This document shows, one piece after another, positions 33,444 through 42,993 of a stretch of DNA of 64,000 nt. This DNA comes from an uncultured Sutterella sp. (GTDB lineage: Bacteria > Pseudomonadota > Gammaproteobacteria > Burkholderiales > Burkholderiaceae_F): contig UQYG01000013.1 in assembly GCA_900545275.1 (NCBI GenBank), positions 26,183 through 90,182 on the forward strand. The letters are read 5' to 3'. The notes below the pieces were generated by a model. The model saw only the letters and a program-made list of their open reading frames with translations, made no database searches and was not told where the DNA came from. A program made the position numbers and the translations under genes. Within the stretch, counting starts at the first letter, position 1, and each line of letters opens with the position of its first letter.

Positions 33444-36368
33444 TCAGGGTTTTTCCTGCTTTTCTTTTATCCTTTCATGAGGGTCGTCGTATCCAAAGCC
33501 GCCGGCGAAAGCGTTTTCTCCAAGCGGAAATACGCCGGTTTCCTCTCTGCGGTACTCTTTGGTAACTTCAACCCGTCGGCCGTGCTCCACGTTGAGACGA
33601 TCCAGATTCTCCTGAACCATTCTGGCTTCAGACTGCGGTTCTTTTAAGTTCGGCTTTTCCAGGTGAGCCGGTGCGTACCGGCTGAGAATCTCGTTTTCTC
33701 GACTCAAAAACTTTTCATCCAGATCTTCCCGCTTTACCTGAGGAATGTCGGCATTGTCGAAGAGACTCCTCTTTTTCTCTTCGTCGGCAATCTTCTGAGT
33801 CAATGCTGTCGCAACGGATTTTCCGCCGTACAAAGTAGAAGAACGCAAAACAGATTGAATACCTTCGTGTTGTTCAATACTTTCAAACAAAACAGCCGGA
33901 CTTTCATCGTACTGAATCGTTCTCGACTTGGTGTCTGTTTTGGTTTGGTTTTTTGTGACATTCTGATGAGACATGTCTGCTTCCATGTGAGCGGAAGTCT
34001 TTGAGAGATTGCTGCCTGTTTGTCTACCAGTATTCATTGTTTCGGATGTGGTCTCGGTGTTCGTAGAGGAAATATTTGCTGAGCTTCCTTCTTGATAGGA
34101 GAAATTATTTCTTATGCTTGCTGATTCGTTTTGATAAGAAGTCTCGCTAAAGCTAGCTGTATCTCGTAACGAGTTTCCAGTGTGGATAGACAAATTTGGA
34201 GCGATTTCACCACTAAAAATCTCAGCCGCTCTTTTTCTATTGTTTGCATGCGCATGCGGTTCCATGCCTCCATTTATCCCAGGAGGGGATAGAGAAATTC
34301 CCAATACTTGGGGCGCTCCAAAAACTGAATTTGCAACAGCTTCGTCACCCGTTTGCCGTGCACTGACCGCAGGGAATGCTTGTCCGAAGGGGATGTTTTC
34401 CGTTGGTAAAGAAGGGAAACCCTCAATGGAATACGGCTTATCCATAGCTGTGTTCAAACCTCTCCCTAACCGCACTCCAATCCCCTCTCGAAGCGACACC
34501 CCCTCGGAGTTCGAAGCGTCCAGGGTGAGATTCGCCCCTTCGCTGACCGTGGTCGTCGTCCCGTAGGATCCGTCCCGGCCGGTATTCGACGACACGCTGT
34601 TCGTGAGCGTGTTCCCGACCGATTCGTTTGTCGCGTGTCCGTAGCCTTCCGCCGCGTTCACGCCGCGCGTGTCCGTGTAGTTCGTGCCGCCCGTCGTCGT
34701 GTCGGTGTAGGAGATGCCCGATCCCACGGTCTCCGCGCCGCCCGAGGTGTAGGTCTCGCCCCGCGTCACCGAAACGCCGAGGTCGCTTGTGAGACGTCTC
34801 GCCGAGGTCACGGTCCCCGACGACATGTCGACCGTCGCCGACCCGTAGGGCGTCGACATCGCCATGAGGTCGCTCGCCGTCGTACGCACGCTCAGGTCGT
34901 GGTTGTTCCCGACGGTATTGTTCAGGCTCGTGTTCCCGAGCGAAGCGTTTCCGACCGAAACGTTTCCGGCCGAGAGCGTCGCGCCCTGAGCGTTGGCTGC
35001 GCTCTGAGCAGGAGCCAAGACGGATCCCGCCCATGCGGCCGCCCCGTTGTCGCTCACCTTCGCGATCGCAAAGGAAATCACGGGAACCAGCATCATCAGA
35101 GTCCCCGCCATCGCTTCCGACGTCGTGCCGGCCTTGCGGATCACGTCCGCGGCCTCCAGCGTCACGCCCCCGTAGAGCTTCACGAGGGTCGAGACCGGAT
35201 CGGCGTCGGCAAGGGACAAAAAGTTCACCACCGACGCGATCGGGGCCCAGAGCGCGAGCCAGACGAGAAGCACTGCGTAGAAGCGGAGCATCGCCGTCGC
35301 CCCGATTCCCAGGGCGAGCGCCATCACGATCATCACGGGAAAGACGCCGATCACGAGCATTTCGAGAAGCGAGCGCAGTTTCGGGAGCGCCGCCTCGGCG
35401 AGTTCCGCGGACGCGCGGTAGTTGATCTCGGTCGCGAGATTGCCCTGCGCCTTCGCGATCTCGGCCGCGGCCGCCACGGGCGCGGCGCTTCGCTTCGCAA
35501 AGTCGCCGAGCCCTTCCGGCAGGGCATTCAAAAGGACTGCGTGCCGAAGAGACTCCCGAAGACTCCTCGACGTCCCCAAAAAGACCGCTTCGCTCTCGGC
35601 CGTCGCCTTTCGCACGGCCTCCTGCATCATCTCGTCACTCGAACCCGAAAGCCGCAGCAGGAGCTTTTCCTCGACTTTGTCGAGATCCTGCTCGATCGCT
35701 TCCTTGACGACCCCGGCCGCGGCCTTGCAGGAATAGAGCGTCCCGTCCAAAAAGACGCGTCGGGCTGGGTTCACCCAGGTGCCCGAGAGGAGAAGATCGG
35801 AGAGGGACGGGGCTTTTGTGAGCGCCGTGAGTTTCCCTTCGTCCGTGAGAATTTCGGTCGCGACGCAGCTCTCCACAAAGGAGCGGAGCTTCCCGCGCAC
35901 CGCCGGATCCACGGGACCCGCGGCGTAGAGCGCCTCCACGGCGCGCTGCGGGAAAGCCGCGCCGAAGAGCGTGAAGCGCTCCGCATCCAGGGCGCCGAGG
36001 GCCGTCTCGAAGGATTCCGCCGCCCAGACGGACACGCTGTTGGCGGCGCAGGCGGGAAAGGCGAGTCCCAGAGGGACGCGGTCCACGACCCGCACGGTCC
36101 CGGCCTTGGGGTCCGTGACCGTCACGGGCACCTTCGGGATGAGGAGCGCAAAGGCGCAGAAGAGCATCACCCCCGCCCAGACGGAGAGGTCCTTGAAGCG
36201 GTAGTGAATCGCAGCCCCCGTCATCATGAGGAGAAAGCCGATCAGGGCGGAAGTCTGCAGGAGGCTCTGATAGTCGCCCGTGTTCATGAGGGCGGCCGCG
36301 GCTTCAAAGAGTTCGGCGACCTGCTCGCCCGACCAGAAGGCCACGTATTCCAGGGTCTGTTTGGCCAT
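33444..36368 (-). CDS. traG: F-type conjugal transfer protein TraG (mating-pair stabilisation)
   Basis: 974 residues, the usual size for F TraG. The N-terminal ~470 residues (several membrane segments, e.g. ALIGFLLMMTGAAIHYRF and IGVFPVMIVMALALGIGA) match the TraG_N region required for pilus assembly. The rest is a long hydrophilic Ser/Thr/Asn-rich periplasmic domain. AAGGAG precedes the ATG by six bases. It is the last gene of the transfer operon, nine bases after traH. Base composition changes abruptly near 34480 (about residue 630): the C-terminal third is AT-rich and the rest GC-rich, suggesting that the part thought to set mating specificity or surface exclusion was exchanged. Confidence 0.88.
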   Translation of the reverse strand: MAKQTLEYVAFWSGEQVAELFEAAAALMNTGDYQSLLQTSALIGFLLMMTGAAIHYRFKDLSVWAGVMLFCAFALLIPKVPVTVTDPKAGTVRVVDRVPLGLAFPACAANSVSVWAAESFETALGALDAERFTLFGAAFPQRAVEALYAAGPVDPAVRGKLRSFVESCVATEILTDEGKLTALTKAPSLSDLLLSGTWVNPARRVFLDGTLYSCKAAAGVVKEAIEQDLDKVEEKLLLRLSGSSDEMMQEAVRKATAESEAVFLGTSRSLRESLRHAVLLNALPEGLGDFAKRSAAPVAAAAEIAKAQGNLATEINYRASAELAEAALPKLRSLLEMLVIGVFPVMIVMALALGIGATAMLRFYAVLLVWLALWAPIASVVNFLSLADADPVSTLVKLYGGVTLEAADVIRKAGTTSEAMAGTLMMLVPVISFAIAKVSDNGAAAWAGSVLAPAQSAANAQGATLSAGNVSVGNASLGNTSLNNTVGNNHDLSVRTTASDLMAMSTPYGSATVDMSSGTVTSARRLTSDLGVSVTRGETYTSGGAETVGSGISYTDTTTGGTNYTDTRGVNAAEGYGHATNESVGNTLTNSVSSNTGRDGSYGTTTTVSEGANLTLDASNSEGVSLREGIGVRLGRGLNTAMDKPYSIEGFPSLPTENIPFGQAFPAVSARQTGDEAVANSVFGAPQVLGISLSPPGINGGMEPHAHANNRKRAAEIFSGEIAPNLSIHTGNSLRDTASFSETSYQNESASIRNNFSYQEGSSANISSTNTETTSETMNTGRQTGSNLSKTSAHMEADMSHQNVTKNQTKTDTKSRTIQYDESPAVLFESIEQHEGIQSVLRSSTLYGGKSVATALTQKIADEEKKRSLFDNADIPQVKREDLDEKFLSRENEILSRYAPAHLEKPNLKEPQSEARMVQENLDRLNVEHGRRVEVTKEYRREETGVFPLGENAFAGGFGYDDPHERIKEKQEKP

Positions 36369-36377
36369 GTCGACTCC

Positions 36378-37856
36378 TTATCGGGGAAGGTCGGGAGAGA
36401 GGGCGGAGACCATGCGCGCGGCGCTCTGGCCGTAGAGACTCCGCTCGATGTGCTCGAGGCTCGCCGCAAAATTCGTGGCGGCCGTGAGCCGCTCGAGAAG
36501 CGCCCCTTCCTCCTGGGCGAGCCCTTCGCGGACGACCGCGAGACGCGCGAGAATCCGGGCCGCGTGCTCGTCGTTGCGCTTCGCCGCCCCGCGGGCGGCC
36601 GAACCGGCGACGGCCGCTTCGACTTCGTTCGTCAGATTCCGCACGGCCGCGATCACGATCTCCCACGCGACGAGCTCGCCGTAGGTCTGAAGCATGCGGT
36701 CGCCCACGTGCGCAAAGCGCGGGTGCGCGGCGAGTTCCGCGATGCGCAGGATCGGAAGCGAGGTCATTCCCGCCAGGGCCGCGAGGTCGTCCTCGTTCGG
36801 GACCGTTTCCGTTCTCGAGGCGATCGCGCGCACGTAGCCCGTGAGAAGCCCGTAGACGCGCGCCGTGAGGTCGAGGTCGGACGTTTCGTCTTCTACGGGC
36901 TTGAGACACTTCTTCGTTTCGTCGCAGCGGTAGACGTCGAAAACGCGCTTTCCGGCGCTCACGGGCCCCGTCACGAGCCGGAGCGCCAGGTCCTTCGGAG
37001 CGAGGTCCACGGCCTCGAGCGTCGCGTTCGAGCCGGAGCCCGACCGGCGGTAGATGCGCGTTCCGACCAAGGTCATCATGAGTTGCCGCAGGTCCGTTTC
37101 GAGTCCCGAGGTTCCGCCCGGAAGCAGACTCCAGGTGAGATTCACTTCGCCCGCGTCCACCAGGTTTCCGCCCGAGTCGAAGCGCTCGGGGACGGATTCG
37201 ATCCGTTTTTCGCCGTCGGTGCGTACGAGACGGTCGGCTTCGCCCGCGTCGGACGCCTCCCCGGAACTCAAGAGCGCGTTTCGCGCGCGGTAGCCCGCCT
37301 CGGTCAGGGCGTCGGTCGCACCGGCCGCGTCAAAGACCGTCTGCGCCGCGGTGCAGCTGTCGGAAAACTTTTCGGTGTAGTCGCGAACGAGATCGCGGAA
37401 AGCCGAGACCTGTTCGTTGAGGTCCGGAGACAGCGCCTGGAGCGCGAGCTGAAAGGCAAGCCCCGGCATGGCCGTGCCGATACCGCGCAGAAAACTCACG
37501 AACTCTTCGCGGCTCGGAATGGAGATCGCGCCGAGGAAGATGTCGATGCCGCCGCAGCCGGCCGACAGCATGGGCCCCTTCATCTGCAGAAGGGGAAGCT
37601 CCTTCGGGGGAACGCGCACGGAAAAGGATCCGCCCGCGGCGAGTCCGAGACTGGCGGACTGATAAAGCCCCGCGGGGGTCTGCGCGACCTGCGCGCCCGC
37701 GGCGTCGTAGAAGTCTTCGAGATAGGACGCGTGCGCAGGGAGCACGGCAAGGAGGCCGGGAAGCGCGGCCGCAAGAAGGCCGAGGGTCGCCTTCGGGCGC
37801 AGGCCGCCTTTGCCGCCGCGTCCGAAAGAGATGGAAAGAAGAGGGTTGCGGGTCAT
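36378..37856 (-). CDS. traH: F-type conjugal transfer pilus assembly protein TraH
   Basis: 492 residues with a signal peptide ending near PAHA (residue ~43). Typical features: the start of the mature protein SYLEDFYDAAGA, LSAGCGGIDIFLGAISIPS, and FRDLVRDYTEKFSDSCTAAQ with conserved Cys residues. TraH is a periplasmic/outer-membrane-associated assembly protein of the F-type system, needed for pilus formation. It lies between traF and traG with short gaps. No clear ribosome-binding site precedes the ATG, so translation may be coupled to traF. Confidence 0.9.
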   Translation of the reverse strand: MTRNPLLSISFGRGGKGGLRPKATLGLLAAALPGLLAVLPAHASYLEDFYDAAGAQVAQTPAGLYQSASLGLAAGGSFSVRVPPKELPLLQMKGPMLSAGCGGIDIFLGAISIPSREEFVSFLRGIGTAMPGLAFQLALQALSPDLNEQVSAFRDLVRDYTEKFSDSCTAAQTVFDAAGATDALTEAGYRARNALLSSGEASDAGEADRLVRTDGEKRIESVPERFDSGGNLVDAGEVNLTWSLLPGGTSGLETDLRQLMMTLVGTRIYRRSGSGSNATLEAVDLAPKDLALRLVTGPVSAGKRVFDVYRCDETKKCLKPVEDETSDLDLTARVYGLLTGYVRAIASRTETVPNEDDLAALAGMTSLPILRIAELAAHPRFAHVGDRMLQTYGELVAWEIVIAAVRNLTNEVEAAVAGSAARGAAKRNDEHAARILARLAVVREGLAQEEGALLERLTAATNFAASLEHIERSLYGQSAARMVSALSPDLPR

Positions 37857-37878
37857 GGGAAAGAAGCGTTTACGTTTT

Positions 37879-38919
37879 TCAAAAGGTCGGTTTTAAAAGA
37901 GGGTCGACGTCCGCGTCGTCGGCGCCCTTCGCGGGGACGCCCGACCATTCCGCGCGAAGATGCGCCGCGCGCTCGGAGGGAAGCGCTTTCGGAAACTTTT
38001 CGAGGTCGGGGACGAGGAGAAAGAGGAGCTGTTCGCCGAGCTTCGTCACCGACGCCGCGCCCGTCGCAATGCGAAGGGCTCCTCCCTTTCGCACGATCTC
38101 CCGGAGCGTGGGATAGGGGGTCTTCGGGTCGGGGACGAGAAAAAGGGCGGGAAGCCCTCCCGCGTCCGCCGCGCCCAACTTCGCGCCGATCCCCCGGTCG
38201 GGCTTCGGGGCGGCGAATATCACCGGATCGAAGCCGATCGGACGCCCCAGCTTTTCGACGACGAGAAGCGAAAACCCGTGCGTCTTCGCAAACTGCCGGA
38301 TCAAGGGCGCCGCCGCGTGCGCGAGGGGGTTCTCGGCGTCGGCGATCCAGAGGAGGCCCGCTTCCTTCGCGATCGTCGAAAGAAGCCTGCGGCCGAGCTC
38401 TTCGCGTTCGGTGCGAAGCGTTCCCGCGACCGAATTGACGAGCGGGTGCGAGGCCGTCCAGTCGATTTCCGGGTGTGCGAGGCGCACGCGCTCCCAGCCT
38501 TCGGCAAAGCGCTGCGAGCGCGTCTGAATGTGGTCCGAGAGCGCGAGAAAGGCGAGCATCTTTCCTTCGTCTTCGGGGTGCATGACGGCATCGTTTTTGC
38601 GGCGCTCGTACTCTTTTCGCAGCGCCTCCACCGTCGTGAAGCGCGAAAAGTCGTCGAAGCGGGGCCCGGGTTTGGACGGGGTCTTTATCGGAGGGCTGCG
38701 GTCTTCTCCGTAGTAGAGAAAGGGCCGGTTCGGATCCGCCCAGACGTCCGCCTCCCAGAAGTTCGCGGGCGCCGCGGCCTTCGCCTCCGGAGCTTCTTCG
38801 GGCGCCTTCGCCGTCTGCGCCGGGGCGCCCGGGCCGAAAAGCGAGGAGCCGAGCCACAAAGCGAGAAAAAGCCCGCGGCGCAGGGCGCGGCGCGGCTTTC
38901 CCGCCGAAGTCTTTTTCAT
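37879..38919 (-). CDS. traF: F-type conjugal transfer protein TraF
   Basis: 346 residues with a signal peptide. The N-terminal FWEADVWADPNRPFLYYGED block resembles the family start (a Trp/Tyr-rich segment after the signal). A thioredoxin-like fold is expected in the C-terminal half (LPALFLVPDPKTPYPTL), but no CxxC is visible, as in F TraF. It is periplasmic and acts with TraH and TraW in pilus extension. It overlaps traN by four bases (ATGA). Confidence 0.85.
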   Translation of the reverse strand: MKKTSAGKPRRALRRGLFLALWLGSSLFGPGAPAQTAKAPEEAPEAKAAAPANFWEADVWADPNRPFLYYGEDRSPPIKTPSKPGPRFDDFSRFTTVEALRKEYERRKNDAVMHPEDEGKMLAFLALSDHIQTRSQRFAEGWERVRLAHPEIDWTASHPLVNSVAGTLRTEREELGRRLLSTIAKEAGLLWIADAENPLAHAAAPLIRQFAKTHGFSLLVVEKLGRPIGFDPVIFAAPKPDRGIGAKLGAADAGGLPALFLVPDPKTPYPTLREIVRKGGALRIATGAASVTKLGEQLLFLLVPDLEKFPKALPSERAAHLRAEWSGVPAKGADDADVDPLLKPTF

Positions 38920-41477
38920 CGGTCTTTCTCCTTTTTTGCGTGGTTTGCGTCGCAGCCGTAAAGGCCGTTTCGCTTCAGATACGCTTCGATGCGCGGGGAG
39001 GGACGCTCCCGGTCCGGGCGCAGAAAGGCGCGCGCGGGGGAACTTCTTTTCCCGCTCTCCACGGGGGTGTCGGTTGCGTACTCGGGGTTCTTCATCGGCC
39101 CGAAGATCCCTTCTTCGCCCGAGAGCATTTCCCGGAGTCGCTCCCGAATGCGCGCGAGCGTCACCTCGTCGGCGAGTTCGCCCTTTTCCCGCACTTCCCG
39201 CAGAACGTCCTGCACGAAGGCCGTGAAGTCCATTTCAGTGAAGTCGAGCGCCTCGATCTCTTCGATCGTGAAGCCCCGGGCGTCGGGAGTCTCGACCGAG
39301 CCCCAGCCGCGCCCGATCTGGGCGCGGCCCTGTTCGTTGATGAGTCGCGCGAGAAGGGAATTGAAGCAGACGTAGACTTCTTCGCGCTTTACGCAGCCGA
39401 GCCCGGGCACCTTGTCGACGCAGTGCGTCCCGATGAAGCGGCAAAGGCCCTGTCCGCGCGCCATCGCGACCTTCTGGTCTTCGGCGTCGCAGGTCTTGTG
39501 GCGGTTCCAGAACTGGAGAGCCGCCGCGGCCAAAAAGCCCTCGATCGAGAAGCTGAACTGCATTTGTCCTTCCGTCATCGTGACGGACGCGCCCCAAAAC
39601 GAAAAGGACGGGCTGTAGGCGCCCGACGCCGCGCTTCCGTAGAGGGCGTTGAGGAGCCACTCCGTGTGGTCGCTCCAGGCGAGAAGGTCGTAGACGTAGG
39701 GGCTTCCCACGTACTTGACGCCTTCCCAGGCGGCGCCCGCCGCGCCCCAGACCAGGTAGGCAGAAAAGTTCGTGTTGCTCATCCCGGGCACGACTTCGGT
39801 TCGACAGCACGACGGCGCCCCTTTGCGGTCCTTGCAGTGAAGCGCTTCGCCCGAGAAGAAGCGGTTTCCCGTCACGTCGCCGTAAAGCCCGAGCTGCCGG
39901 CCGATTTCGATCTGCACGATCGCGTCGGCGAGGTCTTCGTCGGCGGGCCCGTCCGTCGCATGACAGAGATCCCCCACGCAGACTTCGCCGCTGCAGGTTT
40001 CTCCAAGCTCGAAGGATCCGCCCGGCCGCACGCACTCGTAGGTGCGAAGGGGCCGCAGACACGGGTCTCCCTCGGGACAGACTTCGTTGACGAGCCGGCA
40101 TTCGGGATCGGCCTCCCACTTGGCGCAGTCGTCGTCCGAAGTCGTAAGACAGGTGTAGGAGACCGACCACGCCCAACAGTCGCGGTAGACGAATTTGCCG
40201 TCGACGAACTTCACGCCCGCGCCTTCGGTGCAGACGCGCGAGGTTTCCTTGCAGACGCCCGACGCCTCCTCTTCGGCGCAGCCGTTTGCGGGCTTCATCG
40301 TCGTTTCTTCGACGGTTCCGATGTCCTCGGCCGTGTCGGGAACCGACGCGGCGTCGGGTCCGCAGCGAAAGACGGAGGACCACGACAAACAGCCCGAGGC
40401 GTCCTCCCGTTCGCAGACGGGTTCGCTCTCGCGCCGGCAGACGCCTTCTTCGGCGAGCGCCTCGAGCGCGGCGCAGCCCTTTTCCCCTTCGCCCCGACAT
40501 CGGTAGACCACCTCTTTTTCGGCGCAGTCGATCGTCACGGGACGCCCTTCGACCCAGACGGTGTCGCCCGGCTTCACGCAGACCGACGAGACGGCTTCGC
40601 AGGCGAGGCCCGCGTCCTGCGCCGCGTCGAGTTCCTTTCGGCAGGCCGAGTCGTCCGTCGCGATTCCGCCGTCGGGCTCGTCGACGGGACCGTCGGTCTC
40701 GATCCCGTCTCCCGTCACGGGACTGCCGCAGCGGAAGGTCTGCCGCCAACGCACGCACGAGCCGCCGCGCTCTTCGGCGCAGACGGTTTCGCCCGTCCGC
40801 GTGCAGCCCGCGTCGACGAGCTTTCGACAGCTTTCCGCACCGTCCGCCGTCGGACAGCTGACGGTCACTTCGGTTTCCCAACAGGCGGGAGAGGCCGTTG
40901 CCGCGTGTCCCGGCCAGTTCTCGACGGCGATTTCGCGCGGCGTCGAATCGAGACACCGCTCCGACTCGATCCGGCAGCCTTCGCCCTGCGTCGCGTCGCC
41001 TTCGAGCGTTTCGGAGTAGGACACTTCGACGATCGGATCGAGCGCCGTGATCCCGCGGGCGTCCCTGCGCCGGGCGGAAAGACCGTCCGGCGGATACGCG
41101 GGCGTCGGGCGGCTTGCGGGCGCAGCGGCCGTCCCGCCCACGGGGGCGGTGCAGGCGAGGGGCGTTTCGGTTTCGAGGCACCCCATCGTCTCGTCCTCCT
41201 TCGTGCAGCGCGACTCGCCCGCGGTGCAGGCGGCGGGCAGGTTTGCGCCCATGCAGGCGAGCGCATCCGCGTGAGGGGCAAAGCAGCGAAGGCGCTTTTC
41301 ATAGCGCCAGCAGGGCTTGGAGACGGTTTCGCCCTCGATCACGCGGTCGGCGTTGTCGACACAGACGGCTTCGGACTCGATGCAGACGGGATCGGCCGCG
41401 GCGCCCGGGGGGAGAAGCATCCCGAGCAGGATCGCGGCAAGCGCTTCTCGCACGGGGGTTTTACGGGGTTTTCTCAT
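38916..41477 (-). CDS. traN: F-type mating-pair stabilisation adhesin TraN
   Basis: 853 residues, cysteine-rich throughout, with a signal peptide ending at AAADP. TraN is an outer-membrane protein that touches the recipient cell. A repeated pattern of CVKPGDTVW / CWRYEKRLRCFAP / CWAWSVSYTC-like segments is visible, and the C-terminal half contains CCRTEVVPGMSNT and ALQFWNRHKTCDAEDQK-like family stretches. GGGAGG precedes the ATG at 41477; the longer upstream frame is antisense to other genes and not protein-like. It overlaps the upstream and downstream genes by four bases each. Confidence 0.85.
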   Translation of the reverse strand: MRKPRKTPVREALAAILLGMLLPPGAAADPVCIESEAVCVDNADRVIEGETVSKPCWRYEKRLRCFAPHADALACMGANLPAACTAGESRCTKEDETMGCLETETPLACTAPVGGTAAAPASRPTPAYPPDGLSARRRDARGITALDPIVEVSYSETLEGDATQGEGCRIESERCLDSTPREIAVENWPGHAATASPACWETEVTVSCPTADGAESCRKLVDAGCTRTGETVCAEERGGSCVRWRQTFRCGSPVTGDGIETDGPVDEPDGGIATDDSACRKELDAAQDAGLACEAVSSVCVKPGDTVWVEGRPVTIDCAEKEVVYRCRGEGEKGCAALEALAEEGVCRRESEPVCEREDASGCLSWSSVFRCGPDAASVPDTAEDIGTVEETTMKPANGCAEEEASGVCKETSRVCTEGAGVKFVDGKFVYRDCWAWSVSYTCLTTSDDDCAKWEADPECRLVNEVCPEGDPCLRPLRTYECVRPGGSFELGETCSGEVCVGDLCHATDGPADEDLADAIVQIEIGRQLGLYGDVTGNRFFSGEALHCKDRKGAPSCCRTEVVPGMSNTNFSAYLVWGAAGAAWEGVKYVGSPYVYDLLAWSDHTEWLLNALYGSAASGAYSPSFSFWGASVTMTEGQMQFSFSIEGFLAAAALQFWNRHKTCDAEDQKVAMARGQGLCRFIGTHCVDKVPGLGCVKREEVYVCFNSLLARLINEQGRAQIGRGWGSVETPDARGFTIEEIEALDFTEMDFTAFVQDVLREVREKGELADEVTLARIRERLREMLSGEEGIFGPMKNPEYATDTPVESGKRSSPARAFLRPDRERPSPRIEAYLKRNGLYGCDANHAKKEKDR

Positions 41478-42907
41478 CGCGGCGCCTCCCCGGAAAGACC
41501 GCGCTTTGCGCCGCCTCTCCGATCGGCCCGAACGGCCCCGGACGACGGCGACGGACAGGTCGATGTCCAGGATTCCTTCCAGCTCGAGACCGACGTGTGG
41601 TAGATGTGCCGCACCGTCACCGACCCCGTTTCGCGGACGGCGGATCCGCTCGCGTGATAGACCGTGGCTTTGGCGTCGAGAAAGCAGGTCCCGCCGTCGC
41701 AGAGGATTTTCTCGACCTTGTAGCGGCAGGAGCAGGCGGGATTTCCGACCTGCTTCACTTCCTGATAGCCCGTCGAGCGGATCGTCGCGGAGGGAAAGCC
41801 CTCGAGCGTGAGCTTCACTCTGGCGGAGCGCGGCACTTCGCCCTCGACGCAGGTTTTTTCCGACGTGAGCGTGACGCCCCCCGGGCAGGGGTCGCCCGCG
41901 AGGTCGGCGCCGCCCGAATTCGAGGCGGTCGTGACGCTCCCCGGGGTGCACGCGACCGTCTCCTTTTCGACCGTGAGGACGTCTTCGCAGACGGTTTCCG
42001 TGACGACGTACTGCGGGGCCGTGCAGAGCGCGGGAAAGGACGCGCGCGCCGTCGCCGTCGTCACCCTGCGGAAGGTCTTCGCGGGCGCTGCGGCTTCCTC
42101 GCCGAAAAGGCAGGTCGAGGTCCAGACCGGAGTCGTCGTGAAGGAGGCCGTCACGCGGCAGGCGACGGACGACTCGGACGCCCCGGCGTCCCGGCAGCGC
42201 CAGCGCGTCAGGGTCGCGGCCGGTCCTTCCTCCCAGCCTTTGCGGCAGACGAGGTCGGAATAAAACCCTCCGGCCGAGCAGACCTCCGTCTCCACGGTGT
42301 CGGGCGTCGTCACGATGTTCGGGCGGCAGTCTTCGCCCGGGGGACCCGAGGCCCCGCCCGAATCGTTCACGATTTCGTCGCGGCCCGCGAGGTCCTCTTC
42401 CGGAACCGTCGGGCGCTCGGGAAAGCCTTTGTCCAAAACCTGAACCGCGCGGCAGGTCGTATCGTCTTTTCCTCGGCAGCGGACGACCTCCGACGAGGCG
42501 GGCCCGAAGAGCGCGCCGTAGCCCTCCCGATAGGGGGCCTTTTCCTTCTCGAACCCGTCCGCGGTGACGGGCTCGAAGGACTGCCAGACTTCGTCGCGGT
42601 TGACGGAGGCGTCTTCGCTGATCGCCCCGACGTCGGGCGAAGGCGTCTCCCAGGCGAGCGCCGCCGCCTCCCGGGCGGACATCGCGGCATCGGCCGTCCC
42701 CGGGGCGAGAAGGGGCGAAAGGAGAATCAATCCCGCCGTCGCCGCGCCCGCCGTCGTGAGGGCGAGGAGCACGTCGACGGGGCCGCCCGCCGCCGCGGCG
42801 GGCCGGGCGGGCGCATCGGGCGTCGGGCGGCGCGGGAAGGAACCGCCCTTGCGGCGGGGTTCTCGGACGCGTCGGGCGTCGTCGGTCGGAGTGGAGTTCA
42901 CGGTCAT
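41474..42907 (-). CDS. Unrecognised cysteine-rich exported protein of the transfer operon
   Basis: 477 residues. One membrane/signal segment (~residues 33-58, VDVLLALTTAGAATAGLIL...) is preceded by a basic, disordered N-terminus. The rest is periplasmic and rich in paired cysteines (FFGE-type segments: WTSTCLFGEE, NPACSCRYKVEKILCDGGTC). The composition resembles the neighbouring TraN, so it may be a second adhesin-like or TraN-partner protein. There is no match to the canonical F genes that I recognise. It overlaps traN by four bases (ATGA). The start ATG at 42907 is chosen because further upstream codons are antisense-like. Confidence 0.7.
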   Translation of the reverse strand: MTVNSTPTDDARRVREPRRKGGSFPRRPTPDAPARPAAAAGGPVDVLLALTTAGAATAGLILLSPLLAPGTADAAMSAREAAALAWETPSPDVGAISEDASVNRDEVWQSFEPVTADGFEKEKAPYREGYGALFGPASSEVVRCRGKDDTTCRAVQVLDKGFPERPTVPEEDLAGRDEIVNDSGGASGPPGEDCRPNIVTTPDTVETEVCSAGGFYSDLVCRKGWEEGPAATLTRWRCRDAGASESSVACRVTASFTTTPVWTSTCLFGEEAAAPAKTFRRVTTATARASFPALCTAPQYVVTETVCEDVLTVEKETVACTPGSVTTASNSGGADLAGDPCPGGVTLTSEKTCVEGEVPRSARVKLTLEGFPSATIRSTGYQEVKQVGNPACSCRYKVEKILCDGGTCFLDAKATVYHASGSAVRETGSVTVRHIYHTSVSSWKESWTSTCPSPSSGAVRADRRGGAKRGLSGEAPR

Positions 42908-42993
42908 GTCTTTTTCCAAAAAAAGGTCGCGGCGGGCGTTTTGCGCGGAAGGTTTCAGATGGCGTCGGGACGAGGTCCGGGACGACTTCGGCG

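Noticed and set aside
34635..38438. Very long plus-strand open frame (1267 codons) opposite traG/traH/traF
   Set aside because: It is antisense to three well-supported genes. The translation is Arg/Gly/Ala-rich with no domain, as expected from the reverse strand of GC-rich coding DNA.
38940..41603. 887-codon plus-strand frame opposite traN
   Set aside because: Low-complexity antisense frame; traN on the minus strand has signal peptide, Shine-Dalgarno and conserved cysteines.
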